64,000 bases of DNA from Atrichornis clamosus (Eukaryota > Chordata > Aves > Passeriformes > Menuridae), in NCBI GenBank assembly GCA_013400975.1, contig WBMZ01006362.1, positions 186,001-250,000 on the forward strand, in the 5' to 3' direction. This document shows positions 1-30,400 of this stretch, piece after piece (positions within the stretch are counted from its first letter, which is position 1; each line of letters starts with the position of its first letter). Below the pieces are notes generated by a model. That model saw only the letters and a program-made list of their open reading frames with translations, was not told the origin of the DNA and searched no databases. A program made the position numbers and the translations under genes.

Positions 1-3000
1 AGAAGATGTATCCTTAAAAGTAAGTGAATGAGGACAGGTGAAGGTGATGGCAAAATATATGTTCAGCTTCAAGTCAGTGTTTGATTTGAAATGGGTTTGA
101 TTTGGAGTATGTCTGGATCCAGGGCGTTTGTTCAGAATGATCTATAGAAGGAGAATAATGAGTCAGAGCTGTTCTGACATTTTCAAAGTTCCTATTGAAT
201 TTGCACAGGATCACCTTTTTCCTTTAAGGTACTGATAAGGGTTAATATAAATGTTAATTAAAATGATGAGTGACCAAACAAAAGGTAAACATGCATGAAT
301 GAGGCCTGCTTTAGAAACTACTCTGAAATACACGGGGAAACATAAATATGCTTTAAGATTTCTTTAAAAACAACTAACCTTGTGTCATCAAATGCTGACA
401 TCTTCATTTCTTTTTAGTCCTATGTGGAAAAGCTGAGCATAATCAAATAGTGTTAAGATAATTATCAAGATTATAGTCTGAATTCTCAGTATTTCCTGTA
501 GAGTCAATTTAAAACCTCGGAATGTTTTAGAGATAGAAACCTCCTCAGTGACCTAAGATCAAAGTAAATAATGAAAATATTTATACACTGCCATTATCTA
601 TGTTTTTCAGGAGGTAAAGAAAAGGTAATATATTTTATCATGCTCAGAGTTATAAAGGACTACTTTTTAAAGCTCAGAAACAAAAGAATATATATATGAA
701 AAGAACATTCCAATATATAGTAAACTGCCTCACATGTAAGTAGGAATCACAGCAGCAAACTTGCGGAAACAAATCAGTTGATTTTCACCTGACCAATAAT
801 ATGCTTTCTTCAATGGCTGCTGTTCTGACAAGAAGTGTCTGATTTACTGCTTCTTACCACCACGTGGGGAGATTGGAGGATAATCCTTCTAAATTCATAA
901 GGCTGATTACATGAGAAAAGCTCAGGAGGATCAAGAAAGATGTGCCTCCTATCAGATACTGCACTGCTTCTTAATATCATTATGTGAGAGGTGTCCAGAG
1001 CAGGGTTAACAAAACATTTCTGTGTTTGCAATAGGATTTGTTCAAAATTTTGTGACAAATGTCATTTGAATATGCTTGAGCAAGAGAACTTTTATGTCCA
1101 TATACTCCTGCAGGTGTTTTGTGCTCATAAATTAATTCATGTCAGCTGAATATCTGTCCAGTTTTATTCAATCATTCTAAGGTGATCTTTACTGAGGTAC
1201 CCGTTGACTCTCTTAGGGTTACTGATGTCTATGCCATTAGGCACACACTTAAAATTGCAATTAAACTATGGTCCCATTAATCTAAATTTGGTAACTAAAC
1301 ATCAGGAAAATATTGATATATTAGTTAATTGCAGAACTCCCAGAGACTTCTCTGGGACCATACAAGGTTTGGTATTTTAAAACAATCCCAAAATTCTCAA
1401 AAATATCACCATTTTCATTCTATGTATACAAAAAGTCAGTGTCCAAGTCCACACTCCTCACACAGGCAGAGCTCCCAATTGTGCCACCAGAATCTTTATC
1501 TCCATAGCAAACCCAGAACTGCAGCTTCAGTCAGTAACATTTAAGGAGTATAATTAGTCCATAGCAGCAGAAATAGGCAGCTACTGAAGCCTTTCTCACA
1601 TTTTAAAAATGATCATTACTTTTCAGTTCACTGCATACACATTTCAGTCAAACTAGATTGTCTGCTGCCCAGATTCTGAACAAAAAATGACAAGCAGAGT
1701 TAAGCCAGGGAGGAATTTTGCTGCTACTGCCTTGTCAGAATACAAAACATACAATGATTTCTTCTAGTTGGCTATAGTACTTTAAAAAAGTAATGTCTAG
1801 CCACTTTCTACTGTTGACACAGTCCATGTCCAAACAACATAGTGCTTTTTAAGTATTAAGTACATGACAACATAGACAAGCCCACGGTGTGACATTTTCA
1901 TGCTTGAATCATCACGCCTTTATAACAAAAGTAAATGTAATAAAAGATCACAACAGCAATAAATCATTAGGAAAAAAAATTACTCCACTTTTAATGCCTG
2001 GCAACCAGTTTTTTAGGGACTATCTCCTTCTTCAACCTGGAAAGGTACCAATAAATGTGAGGAAGATCCTCATTCTGACTAATGCTCCAGAAAAGAAAAG
2101 CAGAGGAAAAGATACAGACCTTCCATAATTAACTTAGTAGTCAGAACAGTCTCCTCCCCACAAGATTATGGACCTGTTGACTGTGAGAGCTAATAGCGCT
2201 TAATCCAGGATTTAATAGTTGTGAGAAATAGGAGGCTAGGCAGGACCATTACCCTAATAATTTGTCTTACATTATTCACAGGGTCTAGTAGAATGTATGA
2301 CTCAAATATTACAAAGTAAAATAATAGGCTGCAATTTTGATATGTCCATTAATATTCTTTAAACAGTAACTGGTAACACAGACAATGCTATAAAGGAAAG
2401 TACAATTACCTTACATTTTTCTCTAAGGCATTATTTCCAAATAAAACAAAGAACTAAAACATAGTTCTAAAAAGGAGCATATATTTTTTCGGGAATCAAA
2501 ATCTCACATTCTCAGCTTGTAAGAATCAATAATAAAGACTTCATATATTTGCTTTAATCCATAATCTATTTTAATTATTGCACTATTCCTTTCAATTCAG
2601 AGGTATTTGAAGACAAGGATTGCCTTCAAACAGGATTCCAGTTGAGGGTTGGAAACTCAAGAAATAATATACCTGGTTTAGTTGAGTATAAAATTATAAA
2701 AATGCTGAAAAAAATTCTTCAAAAGAATTGAAGGTTTTTGGATTAGATCTATAAAGGGACTGAAATGTTTTGATGCTGAAAAAACAAGCCCTCATTTTTA
2801 GAGGTGCTGCACTGGAATTCATAACCCCCAATGAAGTGAAGAAACAAGATACTCGGGGAGATTCTAACTCAGATTAAGCAGCCAGAACAGTGATTGTTGT
2901 GGCACCTAAGGTAACTACTGGAAACCTAAGGTACAAACAAACTTAAATACATCTACAAGTTGCAGGCATTTGTATCATGCCTTTGCAAGATGATCCAGCT

Positions 3001-6000
3001 TCAGACTGCAGCTCTACTCTTTAATGCAAGGGTGGGAGAGACTTTAATTCCAGGCCTGTCTAAACTGACAGAAATTTCAGGTTAATGTGAATGTTCCGGT
3101 CCACAGACTCCAGGCTTGATTCAGTTTCAGAACTCTAGTGATCTCGACAGTAACAAAGTCAATTTGTTCTGTAAATACTCTAAGTTACATCTCAAAATGA
3201 AATTTACATCCCTGACAATACATGATTTTTTGAATGTGGCCTAAGAAAGGGACAACTCATTTGGCTAAATGGGTTTGGTTTTGAATTAGATTGATGACAT
3301 TTTTGTAGATGATGGTAGGTGCTTTTTATTTTCTTTTCATACTCAATTATATCATTACGAAACAAAAACATTTGTGAGTTGAAACTACGCTAAGCAGAAG
3401 TAAGAGATGAAGAAATATAGCACATGAATACCACCTATTTAGTGGTTAAAGTTTTGAGAAATCTGAGCCAATGCAAGTCAATCAGTGGAAGAACAAAATA
3501 TCAGGAAGAGAAGAAAATACTGTAGAACTACCAGAAAGAAAACCAGAAATATGTAGAGATACTGCAAAGAAAAATGTGCAGTCTGAGCTCATCCAACACA
3601 GAACCTCCTGTCCAATATGAGCAAAATAGTCATAACTGCAACGGGTCTTAGTTAGCCCTTCTTCCTCTGTTTTATAAGGGGAAAGAGGTGGAGGAAAACA
3701 GGCATCTGTTATCCTGGCCCTATCACCTCACCTGCAGGATTAAGTCTTATCACTTGTTGTGTTGGGACACTTCAATCCAGGCAGCACTGCAGGCTGGGGG
3801 AGGAGTGGCTGGAAAGCTGCCCAGAGGAAAAGTGCCCAGTGGCGCTGATCCACAGCAGCTGAACGTGAGCCAGCAGTGCCCAGGTGGGCAAGACGGTCAA
3901 GGGCATCTTACCTTGGATCAGCAACAGGACGTTGCCAGCAGAGATTGTTGCCCTGTCCCGAGCACTGGTGAGGCTACACCTCGAGTCCTGTGTCCAGTTC
4001 TGGGCCCATCACTACAAGAAATATATCGAGGTGCTGGAGCATCTCCAGAACAGGGCAACAAAACTGGAGAAGGATCTGGAACACAAGTCCTATAAGGAGT
4101 GGCTGAGGGAGCCAGAGATGTTTAGGCTGAAGAAAAGGAGGCTCAGAGAGGCCTTTTCAGTCTCTACAAATCCCTGAAAGATGGGGGTCAGCCTCTTCTC
4201 CCTACTAACAAGAGATAGGACAAGAGGAGGTGGCCTCAAGATGAGCCTGGAGAAGTTTAGATCGAATATTAGGAAACATTTCTCCACCAAAAGGGTTGTG
4301 CTAGCTGATCATGCAGGCTAGGTGGTGGGGCTGGCTTAGTGCTAATCCAGGACATGTTGCACATCTTAGGACCTATCTAAGAACTGATAGTTGTCCTGTA
4401 AATGGCTTGGTATCTCAGCTTTAAATGGAGCTAGTATGAAATGCCTGCAAATGTACTACAGTTAGGGAGTTAGCAACAGATTGCTTTTCCATAATTTCTT
4501 TTTTAAAGCGTATTTTGTTACTAAGAGCTGAAAGTTCAAAACATTGCTTTAAAAGATAGTTTGATTCCTAAGACCAGCCTCAAGTAGACTAAGTGTCCAT
4601 ATTCGTGTAGTTGTGGAAGCATCAAGATGTTCTTCTGGCTCTGGTTCTGCACACTATGTTTCTTGCTTATTTGTCTATGAACATGATTTCTCAGATACTG
4701 TGAAAAGTGATTTGCTTTGAAAAAAAAAGGAGCATATGTTCCCAAGAGAAAATATTTTAAAACTTCTGTTGGAAATACAGGCTTCAAAACTCCTAGCAGT
4801 TGTGTATAAAATATTCAATAATGAAAAGCTTAAATCTAAGCACATTTTTTTGCTTGTATATGCAAATCATGTGAGACAGGAGTCTTTGTATGTGCTATGG
4901 GAATGCTGTCAATGCTTTAAAAGGTATTTTATCTTTCTATATTGCACTATCTAGGCACAACTCAGGGTGGCCTGTGGTTACTAAGCTATCTGTTTATTAA
5001 CAGAGACTTCTATCCTTTGCAAAAATTGCATGACCAAAGTGCTTCTTCTGAACACTTCTGATCACCATTGCTTGTACCTTCAGTCTGGAGTTACTAAACA
5101 AAGTTAGACACAGTAGCTGAGTTCTGCTGATTCAGCTCATTTGATATCTACAGGTCCCTTTTAAGTATTCAGAAATCTAGGAGTGTCTGAAATTTTTATT
5201 TAATCCTTCATAGCAGAATACAGTACCCTAAAACCAGGAACTTGGGCCTCGTCATTACGCTGGATGCTCTTAGTGACGCAGAGGGACTACGAAACAGGGT
5301 CAAGTCATTTGTCTGATTTACTTATTTTTCAATGGCTAAAACAGTTAGAGATTCAGAATTTGTTGCTGTGCCCAACACCACACCCAAGTCCAGAATGGTT
5401 GTGTCAGTAGGTAACAGATCCCAAAGAAAACCAAATATTTCCACATAATAACATACTCGTTTAGCATGCTGCAGGACAGTATTTGATTCTTACACAGAAG
5501 AGACGGATTAATTGGCATTTTCCCTGGATGTCTGTTAAATGAAATACATCTATACCTTTCTCTGAGAAAAACAGAAAACAACAGCTCAGGGAAAGTTTGT
5601 TGGAAATATAAAAAGCATCTCCTTTTCATATGCACAATATATTCAAAACCGGTTACACTTTCCAGGGACTCAAATACAGCCTGATATATTGAATGAGATT
5701 TATGGGGATGACACAGGCTGTCATTAAGAGAATCAATTCTCTATAAGAGAGCCTAGGCTGTAAATACAGAAAAGACATGTAAGAGTTGCTTCCAGACATT
5801 TAATTTGTTTCACCAAAATGCAGCCTTAGAAGGGAATAGAAAATAGAAATGTAAAAGATGGACTGCCTAAAGACTATTAAGAACTGAAGGAAAATAGAAC
5901 CAGCTCTAATATTTTGGTCACATATTAAAATTCTGTCTTCCTTGTTAGGGTTGTATATGCTATAAATGTCAGTTGCTAGAGTGAAAAGGGGCAAAAGGAA

Positions 6001-7732
6001 ATTAAGAGGAAAGATCTAAAGAGTAGACAAACACTTTTAGTTATAGCATTTCCAAGCAATGTCATGCTAGATTTTACAGTCTAGAAAATGATTATTTGCT
6101 GGGGGTTTTGTTTGAGTAGCTTTATGTATAATCTATGAAAGCTGAAGTTCCATTATGAGGCATCCTGCAACATTCTCCAGCCTATCAGCAAGGAAGACAC
6201 CTTGGAATCCACCGTGCAGATCTCAGCTAAGTTAATGCAGTAATTAAGAGCAGTAATGTTTGCCAGCTCTGGGGGTACACATGCAGTAGCAAGTCAGTAA
6301 CCTTGTAAGTGGATTCACAAATATTGGCTAGCAGCAAGGGACTGGTAAGGTTTGGGAATCTTGCTTTTGGGTGAATGTCCTTGAAACAGGACTCCATTGG
6401 TCTTGCTCTGGCCAGCTGCAGTTCCTGTCCGTGGTGTTATACTGTGGTCTGACTTCCCCTGTTACCAGGCAACGTCCTGCCTCTTGATGCTCTCACTTAG
6501 CACCAACTGCGCATCACCTGGAGAAATCGGAAGCAGACCTGTTAAAGGAAATTCAGGGAGCGTCTGCCATTCACTGCACACCAGGACTTGAGTGCTAATC
6601 CCTCTGAAGAAGTTTGAGTACTGACTCATTCATGATGATACGTGAGGGGATGGAAAATGTCCATGAAGACAGTTTGGCTGTTTTGGCTGCTTAGTAGAAC
6701 CATGGCACTTCTCAATACGCACATATCAACAGATTTCAACCCCCCAACTCATAGCTCACCTCATTCAGATGTATTTTTGTTATGACATCACAAAACATAA
6801 CAACCCTTGACAAACAGATTTCCCTGAAAATGTTTAAATCCCTTCTTTTTTTAAATTAAAGAGAACTCTAAAGCCTTTCAAGAAAACACATAGAATTTCT
6901 TTAACATGAGGAGGAAAAACAGTTTTCCATGAAACATGAACTAGCTTCTCAGTATATTTTACATTAAAAAATTAAAATAATATCTTTTGCTAAATCCTCC
7001 TCAGCATTTGGTTTTAAGGATGAAAAAGGTGGGGTAGTTAGTTGTGGTTCATTCATTAGTCACAAGGCCTTATTCTCACAGGATCACACTCAACAAAAGC
7101 AGATGTGGTCCTATATCTTCCCTTTCACCAAAAGAGCATGTAGAGCTGGGGGCAACAGGAATGGGAGTGTGGAATGGGAGTGTGTCAGACAGAAAGGAAT
7201 AAGAAACAGCTCAGCCAGATGAATACCTGCTGGGGATGCTTCTCTGCCATAAGCATTTTTAGCCAGGACAGGTGGTAGTTTTAAATATTGTGTGATGGAA
7301 CAGTATAATGAATTTTATTTACAGAAATAATTAAATAATAATAAACATTAACATAGCTATGAAGTAATTCTCTTACATGCAAGCCATATATATTAGATTC
7401 ACAGGTAATCACAAGGTCGTATTATTCTTTCACTTATTCTAGATTTCCCATATTTTTAATTCCTCAGATTCCTCAGCATTGTCATAAAGACCTGCACAGA
7501 ACTTGGTTTCAGAAGCTATCTTCATAACCAATGTCTAAGTTAAGCATGTACATATAACTCTGCCAGATTGAGTTAAATAATTATAATGGGTTTTTTTCTA
7601 GTATAAACCTACTGCACTGTGAAACTGTTCTCAAAGCATTGCAAACATAAATTATCAAATTAAATGATCGTTTGCTCTTGGCATGATAACTAGTTGTTTT
7701 GTATTTAACTTGTGGGGCTTTTTTTCTTTCAG
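1..7732 (+). other. PDE6C: PDE6C intron 1 (partial)
   Basis: AT-rich non-coding sequence. No PDE6C exon 1 (the N-terminal GAF-A region) was found in any plus-strand frame. Apart from the CR1 copy at 3755-4400 nothing was recognised. A 13-base unit (ggaatgggagtgt) is repeated twice near 7155-7182. Confidence 0.7.
3755..4400 (+). mobile_element. Truncated CR1 LINE
   Basis: Plus-oriented 3' fragment of the avian CR1 retrotransposon. At 3884-4177 a frame retains the end of the reverse transcriptase ORF: LHLESCVQFWAHHYKK, QNRATKLEKDLEHKSY and a KRRLRE block. Downstream sequence resembles the CR1 3' region, with an apparent internal deletion after about 4300. The upstream half is in another frame, so it is decayed and inactive. 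Confidence 0.85.
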
Positions 7733-24356
<16,624 letters not shown>

Positions 24357-24640
24357 TTCTTTGTCTCAGACACTGTTCCTGCTACAAAAAAGACATCTAG
24401 AAAGAACTTCAATGAGCCCCAGTGGATTTCTGCTTTGCATAGCATAGTATAGATTTACCTCTTAATAATCCTCTTAAACACTCACCACTTGTTGGAAATA
24501 ATTTTTAATGGATTAAAAAAATGGTTACAATTAAAAACTGAAAAAAATAATGGTGCGAAATGAGTTAACGGTGCACTCCAGGTATTTTTTCATGTCACTC
24601 CATTTATATGCAGTATTTTTATTAAAATATGTAACTTCTA
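24357..24640 (+). other. PDE6C: PDE6C 3' UTR with candidate poly(A) signals
   Basis: Non-coding sequence after the stop. ATTAAA hexamers sit at 24512-24517, 24530-24535 and 24621-24626; no AATAAA was noticed nearby. The true 3' end is not determined by sequence alone. Confidence 0.45.
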
Positions 24641-25349
24641 CACAATCCAGAAAAAATATAAATAATTTTGACAGATATATAAAATTACTGAATGAAACCT
24701 AACATGTACAATTCAAAACAAAAATTGCAACATTTGTAACTTGGATATTTAGATTTTTATAAGGGTATTTCCTTAATCTTTAATTCTGTCCTTTCATTCT
24801 TAATACTATATAAAGTTATAGAGAAAACATCTCCTTCACTTTAGGAATGCACATTTCCCTACCTCTTGTCTATAAAAAGCAGGCCCATGGTACACTGTAT
24901 TTTTTCCAAAATTACTAATGATAAATCTGTAAATTGCAGCCATTGTAGCCATTTAATTGTATGCAAATGGCTCTCCCACAGTTCCTAAACTGACCACCTT
25001 TCATTGGTGCTCTAAAATCTAAAATGGCCACAAACATCATACTTTACGTGAGTTTGTAAGATAGCTACACCAGTGCATCTACAGCAGGATCTGCTTTCAA
25101 AGGCATTTTAAAGGGGTCACATACTCCCAATGTATCTTTTTCAAAATGCAAGGAATTAAAGTATTTGAAAACCAATTAATTGGCACCAATTTAATCTTCT
25201 GAGGGAGAGGAAAGCAGAAGTAGAGCACATCAAAATTCTCATTACCTCCCTTTCTACAACCAAGAAGAAAGACTGTACACAAATAGCTCTTCAAAAACAA
25301 TGATCTCCCTACCAAACCTTCTATTCTTGAACTTCAGCCCACTCCATAC

Positions 25350-25475
25350 CTTGCACTCAGGAAGCCGGCTCCTCCGGCGGGTGGAGGAAGGGAAACGGCT
25401 CGTATGCAATGCACAGATCTGAGTATTCACTGGAAGCAGTTTCAAATCTAAGGAGATGGATGTCAAATGCAATTC
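25350..25475 (-). other. Unassigned exon-like block
   Basis: On the minus strand a 126-base block is bounded by an attgcag acceptor and an AAG/gtatgg donor. Two frames are open for most of it: one opens ELHLTSIS and stays open for all 42 codons, the other reads IAFDIHLLRF and stops with TGA after about 39. It sits between the ends of PDE6C and FRA10AC1. It may be an alternative 3' exon of FRA10AC1, part of a non-coding transcript, or chance. Confidence 0.3.
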
Positions 25476-26604
25476 CTGCAATAAACAAATTCAACACGCA
25501 GACAATACTGCCACTTTTCCTCCCCCTTTAAACAAAGCAGATCCACACTGTTTTTCTCTGAAGGGCCATCCGCATCCACACAGAAGGAAGAATGAGCAAT
25601 TTCATCTATATAAAGCTTTCTAAGAATGCTCTATGAACAGAGATACTGTACGGTTATTACCCAAAATTAATTGATCCCACAAAAAACCTCCCAACACTTA
25701 AAACATTTGGACTTATAAATGGGCCAAATATTTTATGCAAACAGTTATGACATAAAACGGAGTATCGTGTTATTTTTTGTATTAAATGCAGCTACTAAGA
25801 AAACTATTTCAAGGTTGTTTGACAACATACTTTTATTCAAACTGTATTAAATTGTGTATTTAATATGTATACTGTAACTTTTTATAACTGTATTTTGAAG
25901 ACCCAAAGAGAAGCTAGTTATCCAGAGCACATACTTAATATACAATACTTGAAACAACAAATATAGCAACGCATTCGACAAAAGCCCCTTTGGGCAAGTT
26001 GCACACGTGTAAGCAGATTGCTGCAGATTGGATTTGACTCTCAGCCAAGCTTGCAAGATGACAGAGAATTAACCTTTAAATCCACCTTCTTACCTAAAGA
26101 AGCCTTCATGCAAGGATACGTTTATTTCTTACTCAAGGACACCCTAAATATGTCCTTGTACTGTCATCTATTATGTAAGTACAAACTGTTTAAAATGTAA
26201 TTATGTTAAGTAATACTTGTAAATAGAGTTCTCAACTTATTCATGAGTGCATGTAAAATGTTCATAAATACACTACAAGCATCTCTGCTGTTACATTTTC
26301 CACATCAAATACTTACTAGAAATACTTTCTATAAATATATCTACAGTGAGAAGTACTTATCAAAAATATATTTTATACAACGTTAACTTTCCTCAGATTA
26401 ACATGAAAATTTAATTTATATAACGTGATTATTATAATTTATAATAACATGAAAAAAAGTAATCCGAAGTACCCAAAGTAATTTTTATTAGAAAAAAGAA
26501 ATAGGCATGGTACCTATTCATGTGCAGACTCTTTCTTTGGAAACATGACTGAACGAACGTTTAAAGATGTGTTGCAACTTGAAAAAGAAGATGAATCCAG
26601 TAAG

Positions 26605-27437
26605 TTTCTCAAACAATATACATGCTTTATTTGCATATTTAGGATTACACTTTAAAGAAGGATTAAGATTCAATCAAAGGAAAGAGATCAGAAGCCACAG
26701 CTAACATAAAAGTCACGTACATCTCTAGTAGAAAGCCACATGTTATTTTTTACATCAAAAATTTCAGCAACCAACCAAATTTTTGTAAGAGGAATTATAA
26801 GACATATCACATTATAACTAAAACTTAAAAGAAAATCACAATAAACTGAACTTTTTAAAGGAGTAGGAGAGACATTTCGGATATGGCTTATTTAATTCAA
26901 GTAGAATACATATTTGACAAATTTGAACTTCTCCAATAGCATTTGAAAATACTTACAGAGATTAATACCCAAATATTAAAGTCTACATCACCAATACATT
27001 TAAGGCTATTAATTCTTGTTTAATAAATTATCAATATGAATATATTAAAGGGTATGGCTTTAAACTACTCATGGAATCTCACAAAATGCTCCTTTACAAA
27101 AATCTGGCAATAACTGAACTTTGGGATAAAATAAAAGCAGTAAACTTCCATGTTGTAATGTCAATAAACTATATTCTTGTTTGTTTAAGTTTGGGTGCCA
27201 TGTATCTTTTGCACTGAAAAAATTATTTCTCTTGTTTCAAGAGTATGCAGCCTTCCACAAGAAACAAAGTTTTTAGCTTTGAAGCCTTCTACAAAGATAA
27301 TCTCACCAAATGGTTCATATGAGTGACCGTAGAAAAGCTATGCTGGCAGAAAGAGGTCTCTGGAAAATTATGACTCGATTTCCAGACTTCCATCTTGACA
27401 ACACATGAAGAAAACCAGCCTACATCAATTGCAAATT
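26605..27437 (-). other. FRA10AC1: Probable FRA10AC1 3' UTR
   Basis: AT-rich sequence after the stop. A minus-strand ATTAAA is at 27019-27024 and an AATAAA at 26626-26631; either could direct cleavage, so the lower boundary is a guess. Confidence 0.4.
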
Positions 27438-27480
27438 TTAGAGAAATAAGTCTCGAAAATACTCATCAAACTCCTCATCC
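27438..27480 (-). CDS. FRA10AC1: FRA10AC1 exon 14, stop
   Basis: 43 bases including the stop TAA at 27438-27440; RDEEFDEYFRDLFL is the conserved C-terminus; acceptor tacag. Confidence 0.95.
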
Positions 27481-30400
27481 CTGTAACAACAAAAAAAATA
27501 AAAGTCAAAGACAGTTCTGGTTTGTATTTGTACCAAGGAGATCATCTTCGTACAAAAAAAGTTTTAGCAAACTTTTGATTAGAAATGTACAAGGTATAGA
27601 TAATTTTGACTTACTACATTCCAATACCCTTCACATTTCCCTATCTGTGCAACAGCAGTGAGCTGACTTAGGATTTACTTCTAAGATAATTAATGGTATA
27701 GTAGGGGGTAAAATAGCAGTGGCACGGTAGTGGCTTGACAAAGGTTTTCCTCGAGTTGTGCGTGTCTCCTCCTTAAAAACACATTTTTAGGTGGAAGAAG
27801 ATTTGACATAACTTTATATGTCTGAATACTCATTGAAACACTCGGGAAAACTCTGCCTTTGCAGTTCTGAATGGACACTGTACATTTCAGTAGCTACAAG
27901 TTCACTACATCAAACTAACCGTGATTTTTCATCTGCTTCTCGCAGAGAACCTTTCCAAAAGTCGGCATCTGAAGGACCATCTTCTGCATTGCTGTTATCC
28001 GAATCTGTTAAAAAATTTAAAGTGATTATGAAATATATTTTTAAAGAATTTATTATTATTATTATTATTATTATTTTTACTTAGATGATATAATGCTAGA
28101 AGCAATGTTTAATTGCAACCACGAGAATAAACAGAACACTTTGCATAAAGTGAAAACGAAACATTTTGCAATGTTAATCAGTGCAGCATCAAGAAGATTC
28201 TTAGATTTCATGATGTAATATTTTGGTCAAACAACAACAATCATGTCAAAAACACGTATCTTGACACAACAGCAACACAGTATTTTTTTCCTAAAATTAA
28301 ATAATCACAAACTCAGAATTACAATACAGTTTCAATTTATGATATTAAATTAATCAATTACCTTACTTAAATGCTCATTCTTATCCATTGTGATTTACCA
28401 GTGAAATGATCAGAAAATACAGATTACTATTTCGTAACTATTTCGTGTCAGTGTACAGGAGTGAAAGCTCGTATCAGAAATACACCCTGACCTAAAAAAC
28501 CCCAATCTCCCAATAAAGCTTTCCTGACCAAACAGAGACTTTGGGTATGGTCCAAATCATAGGAAAACTGCTTCAGGTCTTCCTGTATCTGACTGGGAAA
28601 ACCTAGGGGCTAAGGACATTCTTAAAAATGTACAGTAGAGCAATCAGTGGAAATAATCACTTTTAGACAGTCTGCAGAATTGGCATGACCAGGAGATGGG
28701 GCCTGTTTAATCAAAAAAGAAACTGGAGACTGGAATTATTGAGATACAGAGACCAAAGACTCACTGAATGCATCTACCTCAACAACTAGGTCTTAGAGGT
28801 ACTACAGGTGGTAGCTGGAAAAGACTTTAATTAAAGCCTAGTATTTATTTTAAATCTTTTTTTTTTTTTGAGTAGAGTACATATCATTCCCTGAGGGAAA
28901 ATGTAGTAGTTATTATATATCAGAAAAGTACTATCTTTACACAGCACAGACTATAGGGCATGAAAGTATTAACAATGTACCTATTTTTGCACCCTCTACT
29001 CTCTTTTGGAACAACCTGACCTTTCATTTTTCTGATGATTTCCATTCTGTTATCTACCCACATATTTGTTTTTTGATTAAAGTTTCCCTCTTAAAATTCT
29101 CTACACTTTTTCTCCAAGATATGGAAGAAATTAATTCGAACCTTCATATTTGTTTATTTTCACACAGCATTCTTATCTTATAAAATATTAAAACAGACAG
29201 CTAATAAAACTAAGATCAATGACAGCTGTCTATGAAATTATACAACTTACTACAAAAACCTAAAAGATATTAAAATACCTTTATCAGAATTATCTGAATC
29301 ATCTGAAGAAATGTGATCTGTAAAGAAACACCAAAATAGATAAAAAATAGTAAGCTTATCTTGGTTTTATCCGTTATCTTAAATTGTTTACAAGGATATT
29401 AGTATCACAATGTATTACAATAAACATGTGCACATACACGCACACACCATACTCAAAGAAAGCAAGCAAACACTGAAATAAAAGGATTTTTTCTGCATGA
29501 GTGCAAAGGTCATCAGTCTGAGCTTAATTATGTTAACCTGAGATCTGTGGTGTAGAAAGGTTATCTAATATTTCCAAAAGGCTTTCAACCCCAAAGCCTC
29601 ATGGAATGAAATAATTTATAACCCTTTCTGATATGCAACATCCAATGCTTGGACAGATTTTCCTTGCAGTGCATACTTTTCAAAAGGCTCTCCCTCCCTC
29701 TTAAACATAAGAAATTTACCATTTTTGTGCATCTAGGAAATTTTACCTAAGAAATTTGTCTTTTTGACTACCTGTGTTACAGTCAAGAAAGCTACATATC
29801 TGTATGTATAACTAAATGTATTTATCTATATTTATACATAATTATATGTCTATATCTATGCAGATATAGCAAAACTAAGGTTCAACTAACCTGTATGAAT
29901 ATTTTAATAACTGAAGTTTTAAAAATTAAATTTACCTTTATGGGCCTTTTTTTTGGACTTTTTTTTTGCTGAACGAGATAATTTTGTCTTCTTATTTTTT
30001 GGCTCTTTAGAGTTCTGTACAGCTGTGCCTCTTTTCTTCTGTGCTTTGACCTCTTTCCTCCTTTAAAAAAGATTAATGTACACCTTCTCTATTATATGTA
30101 CTTCCTGTGCAACAGTAAATGTGAAGTATTTAATTCAGTCAAATAGCTGTCATTTTTTCAGACACCTATCAGCAGTTAAACTGAAAAAAATTAATTTAGT
30201 TAAAAAGAATAATGCTATAGAAACACAAGATAAGAAAAATAATCACTGGGCTGAAATTAAGCAAATGAAACTTCTGTGGTGCTAGGGATGGAATTCATTC
30301 AGTTTGAGGGGTTTCTGTACTTTCACTAGCACAGTATCTTAACTCTCAACAGTGACACATCAGTGGCTTTATAAGAACTCCAGAACATTTATGCTATTTA

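Noticed and set aside
3688..4095. 135-codon frame overlapping the CR1 copy
   Set aside because: Explained by decayed CR1 sequence read in another frame; not a host gene.
1..7732. Search for PDE6C exon 1
   Set aside because: No frame resembling the N-terminal GAF-A region was found, so exon 1 is taken to lie upstream of the window.
26538..26606. Short plus-strand frame with Lys/Glu-rich residues (MTERTFKDVLQLEKEDES) followed by a good donor (gtaagt)
   Set aside because: Only 18 codons before the donor, in the presumed FRA10AC1 3' UTR on the opposite strand, with no partner exon seen. Left as chance unless RNA evidence appears.
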